In this document: positions 16,503-30,300 of the stretch, one piece after another
Layout: the number at the start of each line of letters is the position of its first letter
Position numbering within the stretch: position 1 is the stretch's first letter
DNA from: Serpentinimonas maccroryi
GTDB lineage: Bacteria; Pseudomonadota; Gammaproteobacteria; Burkholderiales; Burkholderiaceae_C
Direction: 5' to 3'
DNA length: 64,000 bases
Assembly: GCF_000828915.1 (NCBI RefSeq)
Contig: NZ_AP014569.1
Location: forward strand, 2,418,001-2,482,000
Program-made: the position numbers and the translations under genes
Notes under the pieces: generated by a model
What the model saw: the letters and a program-made list of their open reading frames with translations, nothing else
What the model was told of the DNA's origin: nothing
Databases searched by the model: none

Positions 16503-18083
16503 CTAGGCCGCCTGCCGCGCAGCCGAGCCTTGGACGTTGAAGGCGCCCATGGTTTCGTCGAGGCGCTGCGATTGGTCGCGCAAAGCGGCGGCCGTGGCCT
16601 GCGAGCGCTGCACCACGGCGGCGCTGATGCTGGCGGTCTGGTTCAGGGCTTGCACGGCTTGGTCTAGCTGCTGTGCGCTGGCGCGCTGCTGCGCCGTGGC
16701 TTGGGCGATCGAGCCCATCAGGCGCGAGAGCTCGGCCACCGAATCCACCACGCGCTGCATGGTCTGGCCGGCGTTTTCGGCCGCGGCCGATCCGGTCTGC
16801 ACGCGCTGGGTCGAGGTTTCGATCAGCGCCTTGACTTCGCGCGCCGCCTGCGTGCTGCGCTGCGCCAGGCTGCGCACCTCACCGGCCACCACGGCAAAGC
16901 CGCGCCCTTGTTCGCCCGCACGGGCCGCCTCCACGGCGGCGTTGAGCGCCAGAATGTTGGTCTGGAACGCAATGCCGTCGATCACGCTCACGATTTCGGC
17001 AATGCGCTTCGAGGCCTCGCCGATGCGCTGCATCTCTTGCACCACCGAGCCCACCGCCTGCCCGCCCTCCGAGGCGATGTTGGCCGCCTTGCTGGCCAGC
17101 TGGCTGACGTTGTTGGCGCTGCTGGCGCTGGTCTCGATGGCGGCAGCCATGCTGCGCGCGTGAACGGCGCTGGATTCGATGGCGCTGATCTGCTGATCGG
17201 TGGCCGCGAGCAGATCGGTGCTGGTGTGGTCGAGCTGCGCCGCCGCGCTCGACACACCGGTCGAAGTCTGACGCACGCGCGCCACCACCTGGCTGAGGCG
17301 CTGCTCCATGTCGGCGATCGATGCAAAGAGCGAAGCGAATTCGTCGCCTTGCACCGGGGGCTCGGCCTGGTGGTTGCGCGCATTAGCGATGCGGAAGGTG
17401 ACTTTTTGCGCCCGGGCAAGCGAGGCCCGCATGGTGCGCATGAAGGTGTGGGCGTTGTAAGCCGCCACCACAAACACCAGCAGCGTGGCCAAGGCCAGCG
17501 CCAGCTTGGTGTTGAAGGCGATGCGGTCGGTGCCGGCCAGCTGCTCATCGACCAGCTGCTGCTGCCACGCGCGCTGCTCGGCCATGTGCTGCAAAACCCG
17601 GTCGCGCGCCGGTACCAGATCGGTGTTCAATAGGGTGAAAGCCGCCGCTGCGTTGCCGGCCTGAATTTGGCCCGCCACCTGCTGGGCTTGGCGCCAAAAC
17701 TCGGTGTCGGCCGAGCGGATTTGGGCAAAGATTTCGTGCCCGCGGTCGTCGTCTAGGTTGGTCTCGAAGGCTTGCAGCAGATCGAGCTTTTGTTGCCTGA
17801 AGGTGCCTAGGCGGTCTAAGCTGGCCCGAACCTCGTCGGCGCTGGTCACCAGCATGGCTTGGCGCGCCTCGAGCGAGATGCGAAGCATCAGCACTTGCGC
17901 GTCCGAGATGCGCTCGACTTGCGGCATGAAGCGCTGCGCCAAGCGCTCGGACTGGTTTTCGAGGTGGCTCAAAATCAACCAACTGGCCGTCGAGGTGGCG
18001 GCCAAGGTGGAAAAAAGCAAAACGACGGTGAAAACCAGTTTGCGGCCCAGCGAGCGCGATTGCGGTGAGGTGCGAAGGTTCAT
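16503..18083 (-). CDS. Methyl-accepting chemotaxis protein
   Basis: 526 residues. TM1 is at about 15-38 ([23 protein letters not shown]), a periplasmic four-helix-bundle-sized region runs to about 185, and TM2 is near 190-212 ([16 protein letters not shown]). A short HAMP-like segment leads to the signalling bundle (about 275-515), whose hairpin tip reads [20 protein letters not shown] followed by [20 protein letters not shown]. Methylatable Glu/Gln pairs occur in the flanking helices. There is no C-terminal CheR-docking pentapeptide. Ligand is unknown. The gene is transcribed away from the giant adhesin, with 239 bp between the two starts. Confidence 0.96.
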   Translation of the reverse strand: MNLRTSPQSRSLGRKLVFTVVLLFSTLAATSTASWLILSHLENQSERLAQRFMPQVERISDAQVLMLRISLEARQAMLVTSADEVRASLDRLGTFRQQKLDLLQAFETNLDDDRGHEIFAQIRSADTEFWRQAQQVAGQIQAGNAAAAFTLLNTDLVPARDRVLQHMAEQRAWQQQLVDEQLAGTDRIAFNTKLALALATLLVFVVAAYNAHTFMRTMRASLARAQKVTFRIANARNHQAEPPVQGDEFASLFASIADMEQRLSQVVARVRQTSTGVSSAAAQLDHTSTDLLAATDQQISAIESSAVHARSMAAAIETSASSANNVSQLASKAANIASEGGQAVGSVVQEMQRIGEASKRIAEIVSVIDGIAFQTNILALNAAVEAARAGEQGRGFAVVAGEVRSLAQRSTQAAREVKALIETSTQRVQTGSAAAENAGQTMQRVVDSVAELSRLMGSIAQATAQQRASAQQLDQAVQALNQTASISAAVVQRSQATAAALRDQSQRLDETMGAFNVQGSAARQAA

Positions 18084-18322
18084 GCTTCAAGCTCGGTAAG
18101 GTCAAAGGTGTCGGTGCAGCCGTAGGAGCTTGCTGCTGTGGGACACCACCACCCAAGCCCGAGCCGGCGCGTGGGCATTATGCCGCCGCACCGTGTCTTC
18201 GATGCACAGGCATGTGTTTAGCCTTGCGCACCAAACCCGCAAAACTGTACCAAAGTCCAATAGGCAAAGCCTGCCTCGAGCCTTAAGCTGCGCCCATCGT
18301 CATACCCAACAGGAGCGCTACC

Positions 18323-21300
18323 ATGGCCCAAGCCACCGTCACCGCCGTCACCGGCAACGCCGTCATCGTCAAAGCCGATGGCACCTCCCGCGCCCTGCAA
18401 GTGGGCGAAGTCGTGCAGCGCGGCGACGTCATCCGCACCCAGAACGGGGCGCGGGTCGAGCTGCTGCTCGCCGACGGCCAGACCTTGGCCATGGGCCCCA
18501 ACCAGGCCTTGCGCGTCGACGAAACCGTGGCCCTCACCGACGCCACCCCGCAAGCCGGCGACGCCGCCGTGCAACCCACCACCGTGGCCGAGATCATCCA
18601 GATTTTGGAGCAGGGCCTAGACCTGCTCGAGCAAGTGGACCCCGCCGCCGCCGGTGCCGTGGCCGCCGGTGCGGGCGAAGGCAGCGACTTCGTGCGCCTG
18701 CTGCGCGTGGCCGAGCCGGTTGAGCCGCTGGCGTTCCAGTTCAACCTCGGCGCCGCCGACACCACCGACGAGATCGAGGGCGAGCCGGCCCCGGTCACGA
18801 TCGACCTGAGCTTCGAACTCGAAGAAGAATCCGCCCTGGGCCTGGACGGCAACGACGAAACCGACGACGGCCTGAGCGCATCGCGAAGCGGCAACTTCCT
18901 CACCGGCGTGGGCGGCGTGCTCACCAGCTTCAGCGTGCCGGGCTTGGGCTTCATCGCCATCGCGCCCGGCGGCAGCACCTTGGCCTTCGACGCCAACGGC
19001 CAAGTCATCCCCCCCGGCGCCACCACCCCGCCTTCCGTGCTGCTCACCGTGCAGCCCAACGGCGACTACACCCTCACCGTGGTCGGCCCGCTCAACCACC
19101 CCACCCCCGGCACGGTCGAAGAGCTGCTGGCCCTGAGCCCCATCGCCCTCATCGGCACCGCCGGCACGGGCGGCTACCTGACCATCAATTTGGCCATCTC
19201 GGTTGCCGACGACGTGCCGGCGGCCATTTTGGGCGAAGACGCTGGGCCGCGGGTCGATACCGCCCTGCTCGACGAAGACGCGCTGCAAGGCGGCAACGCC
19301 GACGGCAACCCGCTTCGCCCTGGTGAATTCAATGCCGGCGGCAGTGCCATCGCCAACGGCGACATTGTGGACAACGTCAGCTGGGGCGCCGACGGCTTTG
19401 GTCGCGTCACCAGCGTAAGCTGGAATGGCGGCAGCGTTAATTTGGCGGCCAATGCCACCAGCGCCACGGTCTACATCCTCGCCAGCGGTGGGTTGGGTGA
19501 CCCTGCCAACGCCGCCATTCGCCTGACCGTGGGTGCTGACGGCAGTTACAGTTTTGAGTTGCTGCGCGCCCAAACCCACGGCGAGTCTGGCGAAGAAGAC
19601 TACATGGCGCTGCTCGAAGGCGGCTTCACCTTCAACGCCGTCGATGGCGACGGCGACCCGATCGAGGGTGGCGTGCGCGTCAACGTCAATGTGCTAGATG
19701 ACATCCCGGTTATCAGCTACGCTGAGCCAGATTACCCTGACGACGTGCCCACCAATGGCAATGGCGGTGGGTACCCGCCGGTCGAGCCGGGCGCCGTTAC
19801 GGTGGACGAGAGCGACTTTGGCGTCGATGGCACATCCGCATATGGCACGGTGCACTTCAGCGTCAGCTTTGGTGCCGATGGGCCTGCCCTTGGTGGTGGC
19901 AAGCTGTACGTGCTGGAGGCTCGGACCGGTGATGCAACCGGCCTGACCGACACTGCCACCGGTCAAGCAGTCGTCATTGCCCAAGGCAGCAACGGTGCAA
20001 TCCTTGGCGTCGTAACCGATGTCAATAACGTACAACAGACGGTGTTCGTCATGTCGGTTGACCCGGCCACCGGCGTGGTCAGCTTCGACCAGCAGCGCGC
20101 GGTCGTGCATGGCAACGCACAAGACCCCAACGACCGCGTCAGCATTGCCCAAGGCATCATCAACCTGCGCCTGACCGCCACCGACGGCGACGGCGATGCG
20201 GTCAGCGCCACAGTTGACGTCGGGCGCTTGGTCTCGATTGCCGACGACGGCCCGAGCATCGAGCTCAGCCGCAGCGAGGCCGCCCTGCCCGTGCTGGCGG
20301 TGGACGAGAGCAACTTGGCGCTCAACGCCACGGGCGAGTTTGCTGGCCTGTTTGCGGTCGATGCCGACGCCGGCGCCGACGGCGAGGCCAGCCGCAGCAG
20401 CGTCTACAGCTTGGGCGTCAACACCGCCATCGCCAGCGGCGTGGTCGATGTGGCCAGCGGCCTAGACGTCGTCTTGGTGCTCGACGGCACCACCGTGCGC
20501 GGTCAGGTCACCATCAACAACGTCGTCACCGACGTCTTCACGGTGGGCGTCAACGCCCAAGGCGAGGTCAGCCTCGACCAGATCCGTGCGCTGCGCCACG
20601 CCGACACCAGCAACCCCAACGACACGGTCAGACTGGCGGCTGGGTCGGTCACGCTCACGCGCACCGACACCCTCACCGACGGCGACGGCGACAGCGCCAG
20701 CGACAGCTACAGCGTCGCCATCGGTGGTGCCCTGAGCTTTGCTGACGACGCGCCGAGCATCAACGTCACCAGCGCCCTGACCACCACCCTGACGGTCACG
20801 CTGCGCGGCTCCGACGCCGGCTACGACAACAGCTTTGGCTACTACATCAAAGACGAAGATGGCAACCCGACCACCGGTGTCGTGATCTGGGACAACGTCA
20901 AAGCCTTTGCCACCACCGAAGTCACCATCGTCGGCTACACCGCCGATCAGATCGGCTTCTTTATCATCCCCAACGGCAACAACCTCAACCCGGATCTGGC
21001 GGCCAACACCCCCGTTACCTTCCAGCAGGTCGGCAACCATTGGCAAGCGACCCCTGTAGGCGGCAACACCGCCTTGGTCGGTGCAGGGGGTGCGGGCGGC
21101 ATCTTGTTCGACGACGCTGACCTCAACCCCGATGGCCGGTCTTATGTGCAAGACAACGCGGCCCCGGGCAACCTCAACTGGGAAGACATCCGTGGCGGTG
21201 GCGACGGCGACTTCAACGACGTCAACATCGAAGTCACCGCGCGCACCAACCTGCCCGTGCTCACCACGCAAGACGCCCAGACCATCGACACCGTGGAGGG

Positions 21301-24300
21301 CACCACCACCACGGCGGTTTCTGACAGCGCCAGCGCCGGCTTTGGTCATCTGTTTGACAGCACCAACACCCACAACTTTGGTGCCGACGGTGCGGGCTCG
21401 ATTCAATCCAGCTACGCCGTGCGCATGCTGGGCATCGGTTTGTCTGGCCTGAGCAGCCAAGGTCAAGCCGTGCAGCTGCTCGAACTCAATGGGGCGGTGT
21501 TTGGGCGCATCACCGTTGGTGGGCAAGAGCGCGACATCTTCAGCATCACTGTCGATAGCGCCGGCGTAGTCACCCTGACCCAGTTTGCCGAGCTCGACCA
21601 TGTGGGCGAAAACGATGACGATAACGCCTTCAACAACAGCGCCAGCATGCTGCGCCTGCCCAATGAAGTCGTGTACTTGGAGCGCACCGACACCATCACC
21701 GACCGCGACGGCGACCAAGCCAGCAGCAGCTTGAGTATCGACATCGGTGCGGCCATGCGCTTTGAGGACGATGTGCCGAGCATCGACGTCAGCCGCAGCG
21801 AGGCCGTCATGCCCGTGCTGGCGGTGGACGAGAGCAACTTGGGCATCAACGCCAGCGCCAACTTTGCTGGCCTGTTTGCGGTCGATGCCGACGCTGGTGC
21901 CGACGGCGAGGCCAGCCGCAGCAGCGTCTACAGCTTGGGCGTCAACAGCGCCATCGCCAGCGGCGTGGTCGATGTGGCCAGCGGCCTAGACGTCGTCTTG
22001 GTGCTCGACGGCACCACCGTGCGCGGTCAGGTCACCATCAACAACGTCGTCACCGACGTCTTCACGGTGGGCGTCAACGCCCAAGGCGAGGTCAGCCTCG
22101 ACCAGATCCGTGCGCTGCGCCACGCCGACACCAGCAACCCCAACGACACGGTCAGACTGGCGGCTGGGTCGGTCACGCTCACGCGCACCGACACCCTCAC
22201 CGACGGCGATGGCGACAGCAACAGCGACAGCTTGAGCCTTGAGATCGGCAACGCCCTGAGCTTTGCCGACGATGCGCCGAGCATCGACGTCAGCAGCGCC
22301 CTGACCACCACCCTGACGGTCACCCTGCGCGGCTCCGACGCCGGCTACGACAACAGCTTTGGCTACTACATCAAAGACGCCAATGGCAACCCGACCACTG
22401 GCGTCGTGATCTGGGACAACGTCAAAGCCTTTGGCACCACCGAAGTCACCATCGTCGGTTTCACCGCCGAACAGGTCGGCTTCTTCATCATCCCCAACGG
22501 CAACAACCGCAACGAGGGCTTGGAGCCCAACACCCCGGTTACTTTCAGTTTCAATGAGGCTGGCGGCTATTGGCAAGCTACCCCTGTAGGCGGCAACACC
22601 GCCTTGGTTGGTGAAGGAGGCGAGGGCGGCATCTTGTTCGATGTCGCCGCCCTCAACCCCGATGACCGGGCCTACGTGCAAGACAACGCGGATCCGGGCA
22701 ATCTCAACTGGGAAGACATCCGTGGCGGTGGCGACGGCGACTTCAACGACGTCAACATCGAAGTCACCTGGAGCACCAACCTGCCTGTGCTCACCACGCA
22801 AGACGCCGAGACCATCGACACCGTCGCGGGCAACGCCACCACGGCAGTCTCCGACAGCGTCAGCGCCGGCTTTGCCGGGATGTTTGCCAGCACCCCCAAC
22901 TTTGGTGCCGACGGCGCCGGCTCGGTTCAGACCAGCTACGCCGTGCGCATGCTGGGCATCGGTTTGGCCGGCTTCACCAGCCAAGGTCAAGACGTGCAGC
23001 TGCTCGAACTTGATGGGGCTGTGTTTGGGCGCATCACCGTTGATGGGCAAGAGCGCGACATCTTCAGCATCACGGTCGATGGCGACGGCGTAGTCACCCT
23101 GACCCAGTTTGCCGAGCTCGACCATGTGGGCGAAGCCGAAGACGAAAACGCCTTCAACAACAGCGCCAACATGCTGCGCCTGCCCAATGAAGTCGTGTAC
23201 TTGGAGCGCACCGACACCATCACCGACCGCGACGGCGACCAAGCCAGCAGCAGCTTGAGCATCGACATCGGTGCGGCCATGCGCTTTGAGGACGACGTGC
23301 CGCGCATCGAGGTTGCCGCCGACACCTTGCTGCTCGACGAAGACGCGCTGCAAGGCGCAAACGCCGATGCGCAACCGCCGCGCGCCGGCGAAGTCAATGC
23401 CGGCGGCAGTGCCAGCGTCAGCGGCAGCATCGTGGACAACGTCAACTGGGGTGCCGACGGCTTTGGCCGCGTCACCGGCGTGAGTTGGATGGTGGGTGAG
23501 CAGTCCTTCTCGGTCGCTGTGCCAGAGTCTGTCCCAACCACCGTGTTCCTCAACGCCAACGCTCAAGTGCAACAGGGTAGCAGCGGCGCGGCCCTCAGCC
23601 TGACCGTGGGCGCCAACGGCAACTACACCGTCACTTTGCTCGACAACCTGCTGATCGCAGGCGCGGGCGAGAACCTGGTCAGCGTGCTCAGCAACGGCTT
23701 TGTCTTCAACGCCATCGACGGCGACGGCGATGCGGTAGCCGGTGGGGTGCGCGTCGTCGTCAACGTGCAAGACGACATCCCGGTGGCCGTGGCCGAGCGC
23801 TTGGTGACTGCCACCGTGGCCGAAAACGACATCCGCACCCCGCTTTCCACCGGCACCTCGCCCAACGACGGCAACGCCGATGGCTCGTTTACTGGCGACC
23901 CGGGTCAGATCCGCGGCCCGGCCACCGTCAGCGGCTCGCTGGCCAGCCTAGTCAGCTACGGCGCCGACGGCGCGGCAGCGGGCGGCGGGTTTGGCTTGTC
24001 CACTGACTTCGCTGGCCTGACGGCGCAAACCCTCACTTCAGCAGGCGCAACCCTGAGCTACGCGGTCAACGGCAACACCCTGACCGCCACGGCCGGCAGC
24101 GGCACCGCCGCACGCACCGTGTTCACGCTCGAAGTCCAGCCCAACGGCAACTACACCCTGCGCCTGTTCGACCAGCTCGACCACGCCAGCGGCCAAGGCG
24201 CCAACAACTTGGCGCTCGACCTCTCGTCGGTCATCACCGCGACCGACGCCGACGGCGACCGCATCACCCTCAGCCGTGGCTTTACCGTCAATGTGACCGA

Positions 24301-27300
24301 CGACGTGCCGCAGTTGGATGGCTGGCTGCCATCCATTGGCTTGGTCGAAGAAGAAGCGCTGCCGGGCGGCAATCCGGAATGGCCAAACCTCGGCACCGTA
24401 GTCAACGGCAGCGTCGCCGGCCAGGCCGAGTCTGGCGCCGACGACCCGCTGACCTTCAGCCTCAACCCGGTGCTGGGCGGGCTGCCCGCGCTCACTTCCG
24501 CAGGCCTTGCCGTCACCTACGCCGTGAGTGGCAACACCCTGACCGCCACGGCCGGCACCGGTGAAGCCGCGCGTCCCGTGTTCACGCTCCAGCTGCAGCC
24601 CAACGGCAGCTACACCTTCACCCTGCGCGCCCCGATCGACCACCCGGCCGGCGATGGCGAAAACACGCGCACCCTCGACCTGTCGAGCGCCATCGTCGCC
24701 ACCGACCGCGACGGCGACGCCCTCGTGCTCCGCGAAGCCCTGTCGATCAAGATCATCGACGACGTGCCGCGGGTCGATCTGCGCGGCGCAGACACGGTTG
24801 CAGAAGACGCCGTTGGCACCATCGCAGGCACCTGGAACGTGCAGATGGGTGCCGATCAACCCGGCGCAGTGGTGGTCAGGCTTGGCGACCAGAGCCATGC
24901 CATCGGCACCTCGATCGCGGTCAATGTGGGCGGCCAAGCGCTGGGCACCCTGACCGTCAATGCCGGCGGAACGTGGAGCTTCGACCCCAACCCCAACCTG
25001 AACAATCCCAGCGGCGTCCACTTCACCTTCAGCATTCGCGCCACCGACGCCGACAGCGACGTCGAGTCCAACAGCCACACGATCACCGTCACCGACGGCC
25101 GCAACCCCAGCGCCGGTAAAGCGCAAACGCTGACGCTGGACGAAGAAGCGCTGGGCAACGCCAACGCCACCGGCACCAACCCGGCCACCAGCGCCGAAGC
25201 CGCCACCGCCACCTTGGCATTCACGGCCGGTTCCGACGACCTGGTGGGCTTTGCCTTCTCGACCAACTTGAATAACTTGGTGCGCAACACCGACGGCGTG
25301 ACCGGCCCGGAGCTGACTTGGACCCGCACCAACGCCACCACCCTCACTGCCACCTTCAGCGACACCGGAACCCTTGCCCTGACCCTGACCTTGTCAGCGC
25401 CGGGCTCGATCGCCCACGGCACCAGCGGCAACGTGACCGTGAACGCCACCCTGTCGGACAACCTGCGCCATGCGCTGGCCGGCGGCGAACAGGTGCTCAG
25501 CCTGGGCTCGATCGGCGTGGTGGCCACCGACCGCGACGGCGATGCGGCCACGGGCACCATCAACCTGTCGGTACAGGACGACATCCCGCGCATCACCGTC
25601 AGCCCCACCCAAAACCTGCACGAATCCTTCGAGGGCTTTGTGACTACCGAGCCCAACCAAGGCGGCTGGTTCGTCGTCGGCGAGGCTGGCCGCACCCTGG
25701 TGGGCAACGACGGCATCGTCTGGACGCTCAACGAAGCCGGGATTGAAATCCAGCGGGGCAACGTCGGTGGAGCTTTGCCCTCCGACGGCACCCACAAGGC
25801 CGAGCTCGATGCGCACAACTTGGCTGGCGGCAGCGCCAACACCCTGACCGAGCTCTCGACCCAGATCTATGTGCCCGGCAGCACTTTCGAAATGTCCTTC
25901 GACTACCAGCCGCGCCCGGCAGACCTGGCCGACAGCGGGATGAAGGTGCGCTTCAACAACATCGAAGTCACCATCAGTTCCGATTCGAACGGGGTCCTCA
26001 CCATCAACGCCCCGCTAACTGGCGTCACAGTCAACCAGACTGCGGGCAGCGGCAGCTGGACCGGCATTGGGCTGGTCTTTAGCGGTGTCACACCGGGCTT
26101 GCATAGTCTGAGCTTTGCCGGCCTGTCGGACAACGTCAACGGCGACACCAATGGCGCCTACATCGACAACATCCGCATGGCGGCCAACAACCCGATTCTG
26201 GTCGATGAAACCTCGCTCAACGTCGATGGCAGCGCCAACGCCGGGGCGCTGCGCTTCAGCGTCGATTTCGGTGCCGATGGGGCTGCAGCCACCAACGCAC
26301 GCGTGTTTAGTCTGACGGCAACCAACGATACAGCAACTGGCCTGTTCGACACCGCCACCGGTCAAGCAGTCGTCATCGCCCAAGGCAGCAACGGTCAAAT
26401 CCTTGGTGTCGTGACCGTCAACAGCGTACAACAGACGGTGTTCGTCATGTCGGTCAATGCCGACGGAGTGGTCAGCTTCGACCAGCAGCGCGCAGTCGTA
26501 CACGGCAACCCACAAAACCCCAACGACAGCGTCAGCCTCAACCCCAACGTCATCAACCTGCGCCTGACGGCCACCGACGGCGACGGCGATGCGGTGAGCG
26601 CCACGGTTGATGTCGGGCGCTTGGTCTCGATCGCCGACGACGGCCCGCGCATCGACGTTTCACTGGCCTCCCCAGACGCCCAACCCCTGCCCGTGCTCAC
26701 CACCCAAGACGCCGAGACCATCGGCGCGGCCAGCGACACGGCCACGGGCAACTTTGCCGGCTTGTTTGCGGTCAGCGCCAACGCCGGTGCCGACGGCGAG
26801 GCCAGCCGCAGCAGCAGCTACAGCCTGAGCGTGGGCATTCCAGCAACCGGCCTGAGCAGCGGTGGGCAAGCCATCAGCCTGTTTGCCGGCCCCAACGGGC
26901 AGCTGCTGGGCTCGACCGCCACGGCGGCCAACTTGGTCACCGCCGAAAACACCGTGTTCGAGATCGGCGTCAACGCCAGCACTGGCGAGGTAACCCTGAC
27001 CCAGCACCTCGAGCTCGACCACGCGGGTGAGGCCGCCGACAACGACGCCTTCAACAACAGCGCCAATTTGCTGCGCCTGCCCAACGGTGTGGTGCTCCTG
27101 GAGCGCACCGACACCATCACCGACGGCGACGGCGACCAAGCTCGCGACAGCCAGCGCATCGACATCGGTGCCGCCATGCGCTTCGAAGACGACATGCCGC
27201 GCATCACCGTCTCCCCCACCCAGAACCTGCGCGAATCTTTCGAGGGCTTTGTGACCACCGAGCCCAACCAGGGCGGCTGGTTCGTCGTGGGCGAGAACGG

Positions 27301-30300
27301 CAGCACCTTGGTGGGCAACGACGGCATCGTCTGGACGCTCAACGAGGCCGGGATCGAAATCCAGCGCGGCAACGTCGGCGGTGCTGCGCCCTCCGACGGC
27401 GCGCACAAGGCCGAGCTCGATGCGCACAACCTGGCCGGCGGCAGCACCAACACCCTGAGCGTGCTCTCGACCCAGCTCTATGTGCCCGCGGCCCCCTTCG
27501 TCATGTCCTTCGACTACCAGCCGCGCCCGGCTGCCATGACCGACAGCACCATGACCGTCACACTGGGCGCGGTGGTGGTTGCCATCAGCGCCGACGCCCA
27601 AGGCGTGCTCAGCATCAGCGCCCCCAGCGGAGTCACGGCAACCACGACCCCGGGCACCAACGGCTGGAGCACCATCAACCTGAGCTTTGCCAACGTCACA
27701 CCGGGCCTCAACACCCTGAGCTTTGCCGGCACGGGCTCGGCCAACAGCCTAGGCGCCTACATCGACAACATCCGCATGGCGGCCAACAACCCCATCCTGG
27801 TCGATGAAACCAGGCTCGGTGACGATGGCAGCGCCAACGCCGGGGCGCTGCGCTTCAGCGTCGATTTCGGTGCCGATGGCGCGGCCGCCAGCAACGCGCG
27901 CGTGTTTGATCTGACGGCTGCCAACGGTGCCCCAACCGGCCTGACCGACACCGCCAGCGGCCAGCCGGTGGTCATCGCCCAAGGCAGCAACGGTCAAATC
28001 CTTGGCGTCGTGACCGTCAACAACGTGCAACAGACGGTGTTCGTCATGTCGGTCGATGCCGAAACTGGCGTGGTCAGTTTCGACCAGCAGCGTGCGGTCG
28101 TGCACGGCGACGCACTAGACCCCGACGACAGCGTCAGCATCGCCCAAGGTGTCATCGAGCTGCGCTTGACCGCCACCGACGGCGACGGCGACACGGTCAG
28201 CGCCACGGTTGACGTTGGGAGCTTGGTCTCGATTGCCGACGACGGCCCGCGCATCGACGTTTCACTGGCCTCCCCAGACGCCCAACCCCTGCCCGTGCTC
28301 ACCACCCAAGACGCCGAGACCATCGGCGCGGCCAGCGACACGGCCACGGGCAACTTTGCCGGCTTGTTTGCGGTCAGCGCCAACGCCGGTGCCGACGGCG
28401 AGGCCAGCCGCAGCAGCAGCTACAGCCTGAGCGTGGGCATTCCAGCAACCGGCCTGAGCAGCGGTGGGCAAGCCATCAGCCTGTTTGCCGGCCCCAACGG
28501 GCAGCTGCTGGGCTCGACCGCTGCGGCGGCCAACTTGGTCACCGCCAGCAACACCGTGTTCGAGATCGGCGTCAATGCCAGCACTGGCCAAGTCACCCTG
28601 ACCCAGCACATCGAGATCGACCACGCCGTCAGCGGCAGCCTTGCGGGCTTGCCGGCAGGAACCGTGCTGCTGAGCGCCAGCTCCACCATCACCGACGGCG
28701 ACGGCGATCAAGCCAGCGACAGCGCCACGCGCGACATCAGCGCCGCGTTCAAGTTTGAGGACGGTACGCCGCCGGTGGTCTCGATCAGCGCCAGACCGGC
28801 CACCGTGGACGAAGACGGCGCAGCCGTCATCACCTTCACCGTCAGCCAAGACCGGGTCTCGGTCACCGACACCGTGGTGACCATCAGCCTGACTGGCACG
28901 GCCACCGAAAACACCGACTACGCGGTAACCGGGTTGCCAGCTGGCCAGACCCGCACCGTTACCATCCTGGCCGGCCAGAGCAGCGTGAGCTTCACCGCCG
29001 ACCCGACGCCAGACATTCTTGATGAAAACAACGAAACCGTCGTTGCCACCATCGATGCGGCCACAGGTGCCACGGTCGACCCGGGTGCCGACAGGGCCAC
29101 CGCCACCATCCTCGACAACGACACCGCACCCACCATTGATGATTTGGCGGTCAGCGTATCCGAGGAGGGCTTGGCGAACGGCCTAGTAGACACCAGCGGC
29201 ACACCAGTTGACACCACCAACAGCCGCAGCGCCAGCGGCACCCTTGCAGTCACCGGCAACGGCGTGGCCCCTCTGACCATCGCCTTGCCGCTCACCGGCT
29301 TGCCTGCCACCATCGGCGGCACGGCGCTCACGTGGAGCCATGGCGCAAACCAAGCGGTGCTCATCGGCAGCGCGGGCACGACGCAGGTCATTCAGATCAC
29401 GCTCAACGGCGGCAGCACCGCTGTCACGACGGGTGCTACGTCTGTGAACTACGTGGTCGAGCTGCTCGCGCCCATCCAGCACCCCACCAACAACGTCGAG
29501 GACTTGCTCAGCTTTAGCGTCGGCCTTTCCATCTCCGACGGGGTCAATCCAGTAGATGCCGGCAGCCTCCAGATCACCATCGAAGACGACATGCCGCGCA
29601 TCACCAGCGTGGACTCCCTGACACTGCCCAACCAAGTGGGCAGCCAAACCGGCAACATCGTGGGCCTGGCCTTTGGTGCCGACGGGCCTGCTGCGGCGCA
29701 GTCGATTCGGCTGTCGGGCTGGACGGATTTGCCTGGCATCACCGAAACCCTCTCGCTAGACGGCAGAACCCTGACTGCCGCCATTGATGGCAGCGGGCTG
29801 CCGCCCTTGGTGTTCTACACCCTGAGTTTGAACACCAACGGCACCTACACCTTCACCCTCGTCACCCCGCAGCCTACGCAAACCATTGCGATCGGTAACC
29901 AGTTTGGCGCTGGCAACCCGGTAGAAACCATCGTCGTCACCGCAGGCACCAACACCGTGACCTTTGACGGTTTGCTATATACCAACGCGGGTGGTGTGGG
30001 TGCTCCACAAAACCCCGGGACAGTCAGCAATGCCGACAACTTAAACCCCAACAACTTGGGCTTTGGCGTCCAGAACGGCAACATAGACCACAACGAGGGC
30101 TTCCGGGCCAGCATGGCGCAGCCAGCCGATGGCTTGTCGTTCCAAGTGCATGGCAACGGCAACACCGACACGGCGACCATCGAGTGGGTGGCTTACGCAG
30201 CCGACGGCACCACCGTGGTGGATTTTGGACAGCTGACGTTGTCGGGTTTGAAGAACGACGGGAATCAGTTGGCGTCGATCGCATCCGATACCGAATTCTC

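Noticed and set aside
18084-18322. Promoter for the giant adhesin in the 239-bp gap after the chemotaxis gene
   Set aside because: No convincing -35/-10 pair, ECF-type site or c-di-GMP regulator box could be picked out by eye; only the ribosome binding site at 18311 is clear.
21986-23770. 594-codon and other minus-strand frames across the adhesin
   Set aside because: They mirror the repeats of the adhesin and begin or end with its duplications; shadow frames.
20250-28790. CRISPR-like or satellite array
   Set aside because: The repeats are kilobase-scale protein-coding duplications in frame, not short repeats with unique spacers.
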